DNA of 64,000 nt. Source: Nissolia schottii. Lineage: Eukaryota > Streptophyta > Magnoliopsida > Fabales > Fabaceae. The notes beneath the pieces are model-generated. The model had not been told where the DNA came from and did no database searches. It worked only from the letters and a program-made list of their open reading frames with translations. Location: assembly GCA_003254905.1 (NCBI GenBank), contig QANU01015246.1, positions 461,675 to 525,674 of the forward strand. The letters are read 5' to 3'. The position numbers and the translations under genes are program-made. Below are positions 48,148 through 60,806 of this stretch, piece by piece (position 1 is the stretch's first letter; the number at the start of each line of letters is the position of its first letter).

Positions 48148-49527
48148 CACACACACACACGAATCCAGAATCTCACATGCTTAATTCTTAGTACCCTACC
48201 CTAAAGTTCTTTATATGAAGAAACATTAATGAAACTAGTCACCATTAACTAGTATGTACATAGTAGTTTAAAGTGTATATTGATACCTATTTTCCAGTTC
48301 TTGCCCATTGGCTTTGTCTTTGCTTCCCTATTCTTATTCTGGCTGTCTTGTATGTGCAGAGTCTCAAAGGATTTAAATTGCATCCAGGCTGTTGAGTGCA
48401 TACCAGCAGTTAGCTCTCGTTGTAAGCAACTTAGGAGTGCTCTTGCTTATCAAAGCTTGCTTTCGTGTTTTGATGGAGTATGCTGCTTGCCCTTTTACCT
48501 ATTAAGTTTATTTATAATTGCACATCTAAGTACAGTGACAGTCACGTGATGGAAAGTTAGCATATATCAGCAAGTCCTGAATAGTGTAATTTGAGCTGTT
48601 ACTTGTTCCAATATTTGGGGCATGGTTGATAAATTGATGAATTTAGTGCTGAAAATGCAGAACTTAAATTTTCCCACCAGATAAATTTTCAAATTGGACC
48701 TTAACAGTTCTATATTTTTTAATCAAAAGTATTATGTGATATATCTTTCATCACTTTTTTTTTACATTCATGTTTTCGGTACTAACAAGCAGCATATCAT
48801 TAAACCACCTTTAGTGCAGAAACCTTTATACCACAAACGAATATTTCTATCTTCATTAATTCAAATCAAAGTAACAACTACAATGAAATTTAGAATATAG
48901 TCTCAATTGTTTGTTTTGTTTACCCTAGATATTGATTTTTCTTTTAATAATCTAATGCATTCTTGGTTTATTAGTCAAAGTCCCACTTTCATTTAGATAT
49001 TCTGTACGTTGCTATCCGAAACATTTTGCAAATTGCACGAATAACTTTTACTGTTAGATCTGACTCCCAATAACTCAGCAATGAACCCTAGCAAATTAAT
49101 TGCAGTAGTATCTCGCAGAAATCTGGATACTGGCTTGCATCTTAACTTCTTAGATTGATGATACATTGTCTCAGGTCAATAGTGGAGAAGAGATCCTCAG
49201 GTCGCTTGATACAGTTAACTTCAAAGACAAAAGTTGTGATTTTTTCAAGATTTACATTCACCTAGTTTTGGCAGAGAATTGGGTTTTATCAAACTCACTA
49301 ATTGAAGACAATCTAGTAATCTATGAGATGTTCTGTCGTTATCTTAGACATTGCTCTAGCTTAATTTCAGCAACAGACCTACGATCTTATGCATCAAAGG
49401 TGAAAGAAATGGCTTTCTTATTTTCAACCAATGATTTGGTTGCAATGTGATTTAATATACGGAAGTGATTGTTTTACAGGTTCGTCATAGGGCTGCATAT
49501 CTTATGCACTTCTCCATCCAAAATTAA
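44634..49527 (+). CDS. SMC5/6 complex subunit NSE6/ASAP1-like protein
   Basis: Resembles the plant SNI1-associated protein ASAP1, the proposed NSE6 partner of SNI1/NSE5 in the SMC5/6 complex (DNA repair, endoreduplication, defence repression). Twelve exons fit without a stop: 44634-44707, 44884-45064, 45272-45334, 45444-45549, 45685-45789, 45882-45958, 46099-46216, 46433-46505, 47521-47712, 48360-48477, 49175-49399 and 49480-49527. The product is 459 residues. An acidic start (DPLDFELDDELL) is followed by a lysine-rich segment (about residues 45-60) and then an alpha-helical body with SCDFWCAVL, GPPQNIRAWV, LFLDRQFQGLLVLLNDC and KQLRSALAYQSLL. Intron 2 has to use a GC donor (GAGAAG|GCACAA). 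No enzyme motif is visible, as expected for a scaffold. The gene model is firm; the family name rests on memory. Confidence 0.72.
48113..48160. repeat. (AT)n(GT)n(CA)n palindromic microsatellite
   Basis: AT repeats pass into a GT tract that meets a CA tract at TGTGCACA, making a self-complementary sequence. It sits in intron 9 of the NSE6-like gene. Confidence 0.9.
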
Positions 49528-51489
49528 TTGGTTTCAGGTATTGTCAGTATCCTTTCTCCAGAAATATGTCTCGAGTATTCTTTTTCTAAATAGGGCAAAC
49601 TAAAAGTAAGAATGAAAATATATCTTAATGAAAGCCATGTCATGTAATCATCTAATAGATAGATCAAAAAAAGTCTTGTAAACTTGTGGTAAGGATTTTC
49701 TTAGATTGGATTGGAGGTTTTGTACCTCCTGTGCATATTCTTAACAGCAGTTGCGGCAGCAAACGTACAATGTAATGCTTGTGCTTTGTCAAGTGAATGA
49801 TGATGCACCGTTCTCATTGACTTCATCTAGGCGAAAACTTACTGCATGTATAGACCAGCACAAGAAAGGATTAATATCCTCTCAATTTGCGCATAACAAG
49901 AGAGTGTCATGTAATGAGAGATAATTTTTGTTGTAGTAGTAGGATCCGTCATCATTTGCATTATTGTATCTGTTCTAGTGTTTCTTTCTCTTATAACATG
50001 ACACTTTTCATGTGAGTGAGTAATTTGAGATGTCCTGATCCCATGAGAAGTTTAGAGGTCGTGTCTCTTGATTGTTATACATTTATGGAATTATGTCCGC
50101 TTTGCAAATTGTGCATTTTACTTGCAACGAAGATAGACGGGGATTGCTTTAACAGAATAGAGAATTCAGATTAACTAAGTAATCTTTCTTCTTGTGTAGC
50201 CTGAGATGGCCAAATTTAAAGGGTGAAGAATGGTTCAAGAATGCTGCATTCGTTGGCTCTCACACGATTAAACATCAGATTTTTGTTGGCTGGCATGAGT
50301 CAATATCTGTTGTCCAACCCAAGCTATAAATTATTGACCAGTTACCTTATGTTAAATGGCATGCCTTTTGTTAAGTCCAACTATACCTTATTATTACTTG
50401 TAAGGTGATGCTCTTAAAAAGCACTTAATGGGGGGCATGAGAGAGAGGTGAGAAAAGAAACAAGCCAATGCATCTGTTGGAATTGAACCCCTTATTTTCA
50501 TTAAATGTTCTTAATTTTTATCTACTTAGCTACTAACAGAACATAGGTGTATATCGTTTCACGTATTTGTCTTTTGCGTCAGCTACATGATGAATTTGAG
50601 TACGCAGCCTACTAGTTAATATAATGCCATTATATGTCACTATACCCGTTTGAATTTGAAGCTAATGCTTTTTATGAAAAAAAAAATTAAAATCAAATAT
50701 AGCCCAGAAATATCAAATGATTAACAAGCGCATCTCACTGCTGTACAGTTTTTTTTTTTCCAAAAGAGGAAAATATGTATTTGTTGATTTTGATTATAAT
50801 TGATGTATTATGAGGTGCTTCACTTTACATCATGCAAGCACGGGTGGCTTTTTTTTTTGTTCTCTATATCACGCGAAGACAACGACCTCACGTTTCTTAT
50901 GAATTTTGTTATAGTATTATGTTCAATCCAATAAAATCATACTATATGAGCATGTGATTAGATTTACCCTGAGTGGTCCAAAATTTGTTCACTGAAAGAA
51001 AGTAGGTTAAAGTTTATCGTGAAAGAAGAGTAAATAATAAAATTTGTCCTAAAATTTAAAAAAAAACAATTTTATTTTTAAAGTTGTTAAATGTTAATTA
51101 AATTAATTTTTTCAAAGAATTAATTTGACTGACACATTAAATGGTTAACTTAATTAAGTTTTAATAATTTTGAAGAGGAATGTATTTAATAGTTTCCTCG
51201 TGACAAAAAACAACAGAATATCGGTATCTGAGGACGTGGCATTTCTTATTTTTGTCACTTAATAATTTGAAACGGAGGTTCGGGAAGCGCTTTTGAAATA
51301 TTTGAAATTAGGTTCGGACAAGGAAAGAAACGGCACGTGGTGGCTTGGTGATATTTTTGCTTCGGGAAGCCGTTAGGGGGTGGCTAGCATACCATAACCT
51401 CTTTTTCCTTCCGCTCATTCTCGCCATACCCAACGCTGTCGACTTGCAGAGCAAAACGGCGTCGTTCGCTCTTTTCGCTCTCTCCGCAA
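49528..51489. other. Intergenic region between the NSE6-like and shugoshin genes
   Basis: Holds the NSE6-like 3' UTR, the SINE-like piece at 50440-50540 and, near 51240-51489, the GC-richer shugoshin promoter and leader. No TATA box is evident there. No further gene is seen. Confidence 0.5.
50440..50540 (-). mobile_element. tRNA-derived SINE-like sequence
   Basis: On the minus strand TAGTAGCTAAGTAGA (50535-50521) resembles an A box. GGTTCAATTCC (50489-50479) is a close B box, with about 32 bp between them. It lies between the NSE6-like and shugoshin genes. Confidence 0.45.
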
Positions 51490-54400
51490 ATGGCGAAGAG
51501 ATCCATCGGAAGTTTAATGCGAAAGAAGCTCTCTGATATCACCAACAACAACAACAACAACAACAACACCGACTCTCACCCTTCCCCTTCCCCTTCCCCT
51601 TCCATTCAACAACTCCTCCAGGTACTTTCGTTTTTTCCTTTCTTATTATTACTATTGCTATTTTTGTAATGTTCATTTTTTTTCTTTCTCATTGAATTTT
51701 GATGCAGGAAAAATTGACTTTAATGCAACACATTGCGGAAAGAGAGTATCCTGTCACATACCCATACTTACGGATCTGTGAACTGAGATAATTAATCAAA
51801 TCTCCTCTCTCTCTCTCTCTCTTTTGTTTTTCCTTGATTGAAATTTGAATAGCGAAATGATTGAACTGAATGGAGCAGAGCTTCGGAGGCTGCAGGCCGA
51901 TATAAAGAAGTTGCAGCTACAAAACTGGAACCTTGCTCAGTCTAACAGCTTAATGTTGGCGGTCAGTGTATACTTTACATTGTTGTTGTTGTTGTTGATT
52001 TGAGTGTGATGATGATTTTGTTGTTGTGTGTGCTTGAATTTCGCAGGAGCTTAACATGGGGAGGGAAAGGGTGAGTTTCATTACTTCGAATTTCTCTGGA
52101 ATTTGAGTCACAAAAAGCAATCTTTTAGTTTGATGATAATGAGTCATTGATTTCATTTTCAGATAAAAACACTGCAGCATGAAATTTCATTGAGGGCTGC
52201 TTTGCTTAAAGGAATGAGCACCCACGCGCAGGTATGATTTAATCCTCTAAAGTTTGGGCTTATGCCCCACCTATAATGCACTACATTGAATTATTGATCT
52301 AAATATAGCCAACCTCACTTAGAGGTTCTTAATTCGAGATTGAGTGCGCCCAATATAACTTGGGAGTACAGGGGTTTAGCTTTGTTAATGTGAGTTAAAT
52401 TCTGTGGGTTTTTGATAACATATTGGTTTTAGAGAGTTTGTGAGGAACAAGAGATTCTCAGTGTTATTTTTAAAGTTGTTGTGGCAAATAATTACAATAT
52501 TATTTAGTCTGGTCCCAAATTTGATGAAAAAATTGATTATAGTTATTGGACGATTTTAATGACCACCCACTTAAAGGTTCATAATATTTGGAGCCACGTT
52601 GAACCAGACATTCAAGAAGGAGCAGATGCAACTACTCAAAAGAAGGATCAATTGGCGCTATCACAAATCTACCAAGGAGTAGATAGTGTTTGGAAGAATT
52701 GGCAATGCCAAAACTGCCAAAGAAGCGTGGGACACTGTGAAGTTGTCCTACAAAGGTGTAGAAAAGGCGCAAAAGTCCAAATTACAATCCTTGTGCAGAG
52801 AATCAGAAACTGTTGAACAATGTTTTTTGCATGTTACTAGGTGCCAACAATATGAGAGTTTATGGAGAAGACATTCCAGACAACAAGGTGGAAGAGAAAA
52901 TTCTTCGCATCATGCCGATGAAATTTGATAATGTAGTGACTACAATAATAGAGTCACATGACGCAAATACAATGACAGTTGCAGATTTACAAGGAACAGT
53001 AGAAAGCCCTGTGAGTTGAATTCTAGAGAAGACAAAAAAGTCAATAGAAGCCTCCAAGAGTTAGGTAACTGAGTCAAGCCAAGATGGAGAAGAAAGAGGC
53101 CAGGGGTATAACCATGGTTATCAAACTCTCGAGGTAACTCTTAAACTCTTAGGAGTTTATGAGTTTAGTTCTCAAAATCGAGTTAACTCTCTTAGTAACT
53201 CAGACATGAGTAAACTCAGGTGAATTTGAATTTCCCAAAACACAATATTTTCCAAAGATCACTCTTAATTAGGATTTCAAAATAGAATATTGACATCTTG
53301 AATTATGTTAGGTTGATTTATAACATTATGAAGTTTTGATATGTTGTTTTTTGCGTGGTTTTAATTTATTTAATGTACTTTATAACTTATGTTTTTCTAA
53401 TTATGACTTGGAAATGAAATTGTGACTTATATTTTGCTTTACTATAATTTTAATATATTATACTAACGTATTATAAATATTTTTATTAATTTTTATTAAT
53501 ATTTTTATAATAAGTAAACTCTAACGAGTTTACTATTACTATTCGAGTTTACTTATGCATCTCGAGTTTAGGTAAACTCACGAGTTTGATAACCTTGGGT
53601 ACAACAATCAAGGCTGAGGAAATTTTATTAGCGAAGGTAGAGCAAGTTTAAGAGGAAGAGGGTGTGGCAATTACCGTCAAGGAAGAGGCAACAAGTTTCA
53701 TACACTCTGATGCTTGATAATTTTATTCATTCTTGCTACATTATACTTCATGTGCATTATGCTGACATTCATAAATGACTCTAGCAAAAAGACATGAACC
53801 GTAGTTTCCTAGCTAGTTTGAATTTCTGCAATGTTCTGTAGATGAGATGCTTGGTTTAATTAATTCTTCACATTGCCTCCCTTAAACCCTATAGAATTGA
53901 TCATTTCAAGCATTTTCTTCAACATGCAAAATAACTTAATCTTCAATGGCTTCGTAAAAATGAAAGTTAGGAAGCCATCAAGTTATGTTGTTAAATTTTT
54001 CCTTGTCATTAATGTGGTATTTGTAGTTTTAATATTTTATGCATGATGATATGTCTATAAAGGCCATTATATGTACGTGAAGTATGATATAGCAAGAGTG
54101 AATGAATTTATCAAGCATTAGACTGTATGGAACTTGTGCTTTCTAACTCTTCCTCTATGTGTTGTGCCTTGTGTGAGTACTTGTGGGAATTTATTCGTGT
54201 GATGCTTCCGTCAGTGCAAGAGAGAAAAATACAGAGTGAGTTAAATCTGTTAGGATGATGGTTTGCAATATTAGACCTTGTACATTGTTTTGTCAACAAT
54301 GGAGGGTAGAAAATTTGTTTTCGCATGTGCAAATTAACTCTGCCATAATTAAGTTGGATGGTTGAGTGGTTGAATGGTGGAAGTGAATTTATTGCTCCAT

Positions 54401-56646
54401 GCCATGGGTTCTTTATAAATAGAGACCAATGCAAAACAAGCAACTTAGAGCTTAGAGCAAATTAGAACTTCTATAGTGAGAGTAAAATAGTGTGAGAAAT
54501 TTCAAGTGTGAAAGCATAAACTATGGATTTTGGGTATTTTTTAGTTCCTTAAAGAAAGCCTTGGGATACACTATATTATTACGAGAGTGTAGTTAAGATA
54601 TTGTAAATATCCTTAGAATATTGTACCAACTCACACGTCTGCTTATTCTGAAGAAACTCAAGCTCTTCATTCACTGTTATCAGTCATTGCTTCGAATATC
54701 TGTGATTTTTGAATTTGTCGCTTTTCTTTGCTAGTATTTAGAGAATGGTTTCTTCCCCATCAAATCTGTTGTCAGGTTCATCTTGTTGTTCTGCTTTAGG
54801 TTAAGTAGTGCCTGAAATCCTCGACTGATTTTCATTTCGTCTTCGTCTAGATGACACCACCAAATTGTTAGAAATGGGCTTGCATTTAAGAAGGTAGAAA
54901 ACAAGTTACCAAAAGTAACTTGATGGATGATGACTTGCTTTTGATGTGCATATTATGGCTTGTTATACCACACGATTTCAAAATTGCTGAGAGGTTAATT
55001 TGCTTTCATATGGAAAGTTATGGTGCAATTACAATTATGGTTGAAAGTGGTGAATTGCATTAAGTCAATGGAGCTTTGAGGTACCTATAAGTACCAACCT
55101 CATTTGCTCATCCAAATTGATCTAACATGAAGCAATTCAAAAGCTTCTAAAGTGAGTGTAGTTATAGCAACTTGCAATGTCCCATTTTTCGTAATATGAA
55201 GTGTCGTATTCAGATACAGTAAACAAAGATTAACGTTATACTGATAATGAAGTATACATTTGAACTAGGTAGTCACATAATAAGATATAATAATATTGTC
55301 AAATAATAAGACAAAAATAGTCCAATTAGTAGGATGAGACAGTAGGTCAATGCTGAAAATATCTACTATGGAAATAAATAGTGGAATCTCGTATGAGGTT
55401 GTTTGGGCTAGTAAAAGTTGTAGTAAAGAGAGTAAATCAAATGAAGAGTATTCTAATAGCTAAAGATAGAGGGAGACATAAAAGAAATGTCAGTGAAACT
55501 ATTAAAAATGATTTAGATGTTAATGGTTTGAACGTTAATTTGATTTATGACAAGGGTTAATTGTTGTCGGGGAATTAAGTTCCTTCAAATGACTATTCTA
55601 TTACTGATTGCAATTAATTGAGAATATACACCTACATTTCTTTATTGAAGTATTAAGACCCAATTGCCATTGCGAATATGTATGTTGTCCTCATTTCAAT
55701 ATTGTTACTTTTTAATAGAATGGGATGTTGTCATGTCCTAATTCAATTTTTTCCTCATCTCCCTCCTCTCCTCCTAAATGCTGCTACCTCTGTCCTCAAT
55801 ATTATGTGAAAAATGAAGGTCCTAGTAACATTTTAGTTTGAGTGTTGTAATGAATGAACTGTACCAAACAATTATTTATTGAACTCCTAGCAAACCATTT
55901 TGCAGGAAAAAGTGGAGATGGACCATCACCATGAAAAGAATGCATCATTGTCACAGTCACAGGTGCCTGAGCTAAAGGAAGGAGATGAAAAAGCACGGCA
56001 GCCACCCCCTAAAGCTAGTAATGATGAACAACAAAGCCATGTGAATAGAAGACGCTTAAGGAGTAAATGTAAATGCTAGGACCTACCTTCTTAATGTAAA
56101 ATATTTTGTCATCCTTTTTCTTGTTATAACTTTTTTATATGAAACCTTGCAGCTATTGGTTCTACTACTGATTCTACACAGAAAGCAAGCAAAGACAAGG
56201 TTAAAGACAATAATAGGTTAGTTCACGCTTCAATTTGGTTTAATTTAGTTAAAGACAAAAACAATGCATGGTTTAAATTGATTCCTTTGATGCCATTAAG
56301 CACATTGAACAAAACATGTAAATTTAGTTATGATAGGTTTTCATCATCATCTTTCTTGAGAATATTCTCATTCAAAAGTATAATTTTACAGAAATTAGTG
56401 CTGAATAAGCTCCACATTGTTTTTTTAATGCACAGGAGACGTTTGAGAAGACATTCTACTACCTCCAGAACACTTGAACCTCTAGAAAATTTGTTTGAGA
56501 TAGAGGATGCTATAATACTGAGTTCTTCAGCTGTGAAAGATGCTGCTCCAAGAACTTCTTTTGGAAGACCCTTGAGAAGGGCAGCTGAGAAGGTTCAATC
56601 TTACAAGGAGGTCCCTCTAAATGTCAAGATGCGAAGACTAGAATAA
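51490..56646 (+). CDS. SGO1: Shugoshin (centromeric cohesin protector)
   Basis: Shugoshin recruits PP2A to centromeres and shields cohesin from separase in meiosis. Exons are 51490-51621, 51708-51745, 51853-51961, 52047-52070, 52163-52231, 55906-56068, 56153-56216 and 56436-56646, all GT-AG, giving 269 residues. The N-terminus MAKRSIGSLMRKKLSDITN is followed by poly-Asn and Pro-Ser repeats from a CAA/CCCTTC-type microsatellite. A coiled coil covers about residues 42-125 (LTLMQHIAERDEMIELNGAEL, heptad Leu/Ile). The C-terminal basic SGO motif (RPLRRAAEKVQSYKEVPLN) occupies the last 27 residues and binds histone H2A in the family. Exon 6 ends at a tandem donor (GTAAATGTAAAT), so isoforms with or without Ser-Lys are possible. 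Intron 5 (3.7 kb) is swollen by transposons. SGO1 versus SGO2 cannot be settled. Confidence 0.92.
52540..53711 (+). pseudogene. Ty1-copia gag (UBN2-type) fragment in shugoshin intron 5
   Basis: Frame-shifted pieces read as copia gag: VHNIWSHVEPDIQEG, LALSQIYQGVD, GRIGNAKTAKEAWDTVKLSY, SKLQSLCRE, VEEKILRIMPMKFDNVVTTI, then a Gly/Arg-rich tail (RGRGCGNYRQGRG) near 53650. Several frameshifts and a MITE insertion break it. It has the same orientation as the host gene. Protease and pol are absent. Confidence 0.82.
53117..53594. mobile_element. MITE nested inside the copia gag fragment
   Basis: The left end GGTTATCAAACTCTCGAG and the right end (read inward GGTTATCAAACTCGTGAG) form an inverted repeat. 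The body repeats GAGTTTA/TAAACTC motifs on both arms. The gag text around it (YNHG then YNNQG) continues across the insertion. The flanks CCATGGTTA and CCTTGGGTA may be a diverged target-site duplication. Confidence 0.7.
54150..54720 (+). mobile_element. LTR-like sequence with its own TATA box, shugoshin intron 5
   Basis: CTTTATAAATAGAG at 54411-54424 is a strong TATA box within unrelated intron DNA. LTR R/U5-like text follows (AGAGCTTAGAGCAAATTAGAAC, later TACGAGAGTGTAGTTAAGATATTG). Position and orientation fit the 3' LTR of the upstream gag remnant, but LTR ends and a partner LTR were not identified. Confidence 0.4.
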
Positions 56647-58304
56647 AGCCAAAATCAACTCTTAGAATGTGTTCTTTTCTTTGATACCTCATCATTTGTT
56701 GTAATCCTATGTTGATTTTGTGTATGCTGTATCCCCCCTATGCTATTTGATTGTTTGGTTAAACATTCATTTCGTGTAATTTCAATATACTATTGATAAA
56801 AGTGTCACTTTGATAGTAAGTATTAATTTATATGTTTAATTCATTTGACTTCAATTTTATGTTATTTTCTTTTTCTTCCGCAGAAACAGAACAGAGAGTC
56901 ACATGTCCAAAACACATTAAAGATTGAATCCTATGCTGTTAGGTACAAATTGGCAAATTCTCTACATAGCTATTGGATGGAACTTGGAAACATCTTTGTC
57001 AATGACTCACCAGTTCAAAAGTGAGTTATCGCTTAATGTTAGACCGGTTCACTGTCACAATATTGAATCCTATGCTGTTCTGTTAGGTTTAATGTGGGCC
57101 TTAAAGTTCTGACTAGTCAAACATTTTTGCTGAATCTTCATTTATTGGACCTCCAAATACAAGCCCATCAAGTTCAAAAGGCTGAGCCATTAAACATTAA
57201 AGGAAGTTGGACCCAAATTGAAAAGCTTAAAGTGACTAGAAACGTAAGAAGAAATTTTATTATTAAGGAAAACACCGGAGAAATGATTTATTTTATTTTT
57301 TTTAAGATTTAATAAAAAAAAGGACATAAAGGCATGTGAACTTTTTTCTTGACAAGTGATTTCTGACCAAATGGGAATTGTGAAGCCATGTGACATGAGA
57401 CTAATAGTCAATGGCCAAAATTCTTCCTTGTTGTGTGCTATTAGGCATCATGCATCATCCATGTTCTTCCTCCGTGAAACCCCAAAACGCTTTATGAAGA
57501 AACCGCGTGGGGCCTCCTTTCTTTGGCGCCTTTTTTTTTTTCTTTTCATTTTTATGCGTAATAACAATGGTAATCCTTTTTCTTTTGGTGCCTGTCTTGA
57601 TAATGATGTGCATTCCATTATATCACTATTATATTAATTATATTATTATATCAATAATCACAAACTAACCAAGTGATTCGGCACTTGTTCTGTAAGTATG
57701 GTCTCGAATTCAAATTTTGTGAATAAAAAAAAATTAATACTAAAAAATGCTTTATTCTTATAATGACTTAGCCTGATAATATGCTTTGAGTACTTGAGAT
57801 AACTAAGAACCTTAATAACCAAAATCTTATCATTTTATGCTCGGCCCTTATTCCCTGTCCTTATGATGGATTACTCTATCCATAATAAACACATTTCGCC
57901 TGGATTTTCATCCATTTGCACGACTAATTTTCGAGTATAGTTAAAGGATTAAAAATATTAAATATTGGATTATTTACTTTTAAATACCCTTCATTACTAT
58001 TTTTTAGAGAAATTTTTAATGAATTTATAAAATATGAATACATTTTCATAATAATATTTTATAATTAATTAAAAATACTAAATAAAATTCTATTTAAAGA
58101 TATGACGATTATCAAATATATACCGAAAACTTGAATATTAGGCATGTATTATATATATATATATATANTTTTTCAGTGTGATTTGAAAGAAAGAAAGAAA
58201 AAAAAGGCCCAAAAGTATTAATAAAAAATATTAGAACGAGTATGGTGAGGGTTCAAGAATGGACCAAAATAAAGTACGGTGAGAGATGAGAACGAGAAAT
58301 TCTT

Positions 58305-58342
<38 letters not shown>

Positions 58343-60646
58343 CATAGTGTACAAGAAAAAAAACATGCATTATGTATACGGTACATATTATTGATCATTT
58401 TTTATAAAAGAAAAAGTGACGGAGAAAAAAGAATGGATAATTTTTTTTTATACAATGATGTATAAAAGAATTTTTATGATAAAAACTCAATGTATAAGTG
58501 GCGTCTTATTGACATATTATTATTTATCTATTAGTTAATGATGTGGTTTTAATAAGATGAAGATTTTATTAATATCTCTTTTAATTTAACGATAAATGAA
58601 TATTGAATTGACATACATTTTTAAAAACAATGAGTTTAAATTAATACATAAAAAAATATTATTTAAATTTTTTAAAAAGATGCAAATATTTTATCAGACC
58701 TCTTGCGAAACATTATAAAAGGTGTTCCAAATAACACTACTCACAACCTATGCAGTAGAAAATGGTCCCCACTGATCCCAAGGGAGAAAAACATCCTCTT
58801 TAAGTCTTAATTTCATAACGTTTTTGGGGATTGTCGTACTGTTGGAAATGGGATAGGGCCACAAATCCATGCTGCTCACATGCAACGATCTGGTCGGAAC
58901 AATGCGACAAAACGGGCCGTCGTTTTAGTACACTTCCTTCCTTCCTTCCTTCCAGAGACCCAAAAATACCAATCCATGTGAACTTGGCAGATTGAAAAGA
59001 ACATCACCAGTTAGTAGTTTTAGTTTAGTGATAAGCATGTGATGTTGGTTAGTTACACACACTATGATCTTCAACTAAGATTTTTAATAACCTTTTGAGA
59101 TTATGTTCTTTTAGAAAATTGTCAAACTTTTTTTTTCCTCCCCATTCAAAAGAGATTAAGTAATTTGTCTCTATTTAACCACACAATTAAAGTATTAAAC
59201 TGAATGAAACATTCACAAATTAATTAAGAAAGGAAAAAAAATGTCATTTGCTGACCATAAAACAAAATTTGATTTTCATCTTGTTAGTGCACAATTATTT
59301 TGACTACGAATAAGTTGAAATTAATTTACAAACAAAAATGCAAACCCGGTAATACATGTTTAATTGTGTATACTTTGAAAACATGTGACATTGAAATGTC
59401 AGTGATATATTATATATTTATAATAATCAAAACGTGATAGCAATAATCTCCAGGAATTATTTGAAAAAATTACTTTTCCTTTCTTTAAGTGATAATTTTA
59501 TAATTAAAAGTATTTATAATTTAACCAGACAACACCCTAAAGATTAACAAGAAATCACATCCATCAGATCTTTCAAAGATGGTCATGTTGAAGTCATAAT
59601 CCTTGGGCATAGAGTTTGTTTGCAAGGAGAGTTTTACCTGTGTGATAAAAATTTCCTAATTTAATTATTACTATATCATGAACTTTTTATTCAAAATTTT
59701 TAATTGGATGAATTCAATAATATTAAACATATATGTAGTTACTAATTGGGCCCTAACTTTTTGTGTTAACGACCGCTTGGGATTCCAAAGATCTACAAAA
59801 CATGATATGATTGGTGATGGAATTGACGACCCACCTAAAAGACTTTAATAAAAAGAAAAGTGTTACCTCTAAGTGAACTAGTAGTACTATTTTCTTATTA
59901 ATTTAATTAATTAATTATTTCTTCTAATTGTTAATTTCTTTGAGTAAATGGAGCCCACGCGGTTTAAACAAAGTTGTCATCCATGATTCTTTAGGGTTCC
60001 TCTCCGACAGGTATTAGCCGTTAGGACCCCACTCATGGTGGACTAAACACTAATGTTAATTACTGAGTGGGTTAATTAATCTAATCTAATCTCTTATAAC
60101 TTAATCAAAGGTATATTCCATAATCTTTGATGTAACCTTATATAAGATTATGTAAATTTGCTCTTTGTTTGACGTTACATATTACAAACCCCAATGAATA
60201 GGTTTGATTTGATTTGGGTTTGCAATAATTCAATATTTCAATCCGTAAAATGTAATTTGTTGATGGCTTCACATGGCTACCCAATAAATTGGGTCGTTTG
60301 CGTGCGTGCATTACAATTTGAAAGTAACGTTTTTGGTCCTTTTTTAGTTCATCTAATTGAAAGTTTTGAAGTGGACACCCACTTCTTATTTGATATTGAT
60401 TTCTATTTTTTTTTGCGGTTTTAAAATTTAAAGTTTTTCCATTGTGCTAATAGAAAAATATGAAAACAATATATGTGTGTGTGTGTGTTGGGCACGAAGT
60501 TTTGTTTGTGGGCTAAAAGTGAATTTGGTGGTGTCTTCAATGTTAATTATTAATTAGAGAATACAATATTTGTGTATTATCATTGAGATTCGGGAGACAT
60601 GATTGATGGCCTACTCTCCATGTGTAGTCTCAACTCTCTACCCATA

Positions 60647-60690
<44 letters not shown>

Positions 60691-60769
60691 ACAAATTTAT
60701 TTGATGGATTGATTAATTTATTTATTTATATTGTATAAATTCGATTTATAAATATAGTTCTAAAACTTG

Positions 60770-60806
<37 letters not shown>

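Noticed and set aside
58168..58168. Ambiguous base N
   Set aside because: Sequencing or assembly uncertainty next to an AT microsatellite, not biology.
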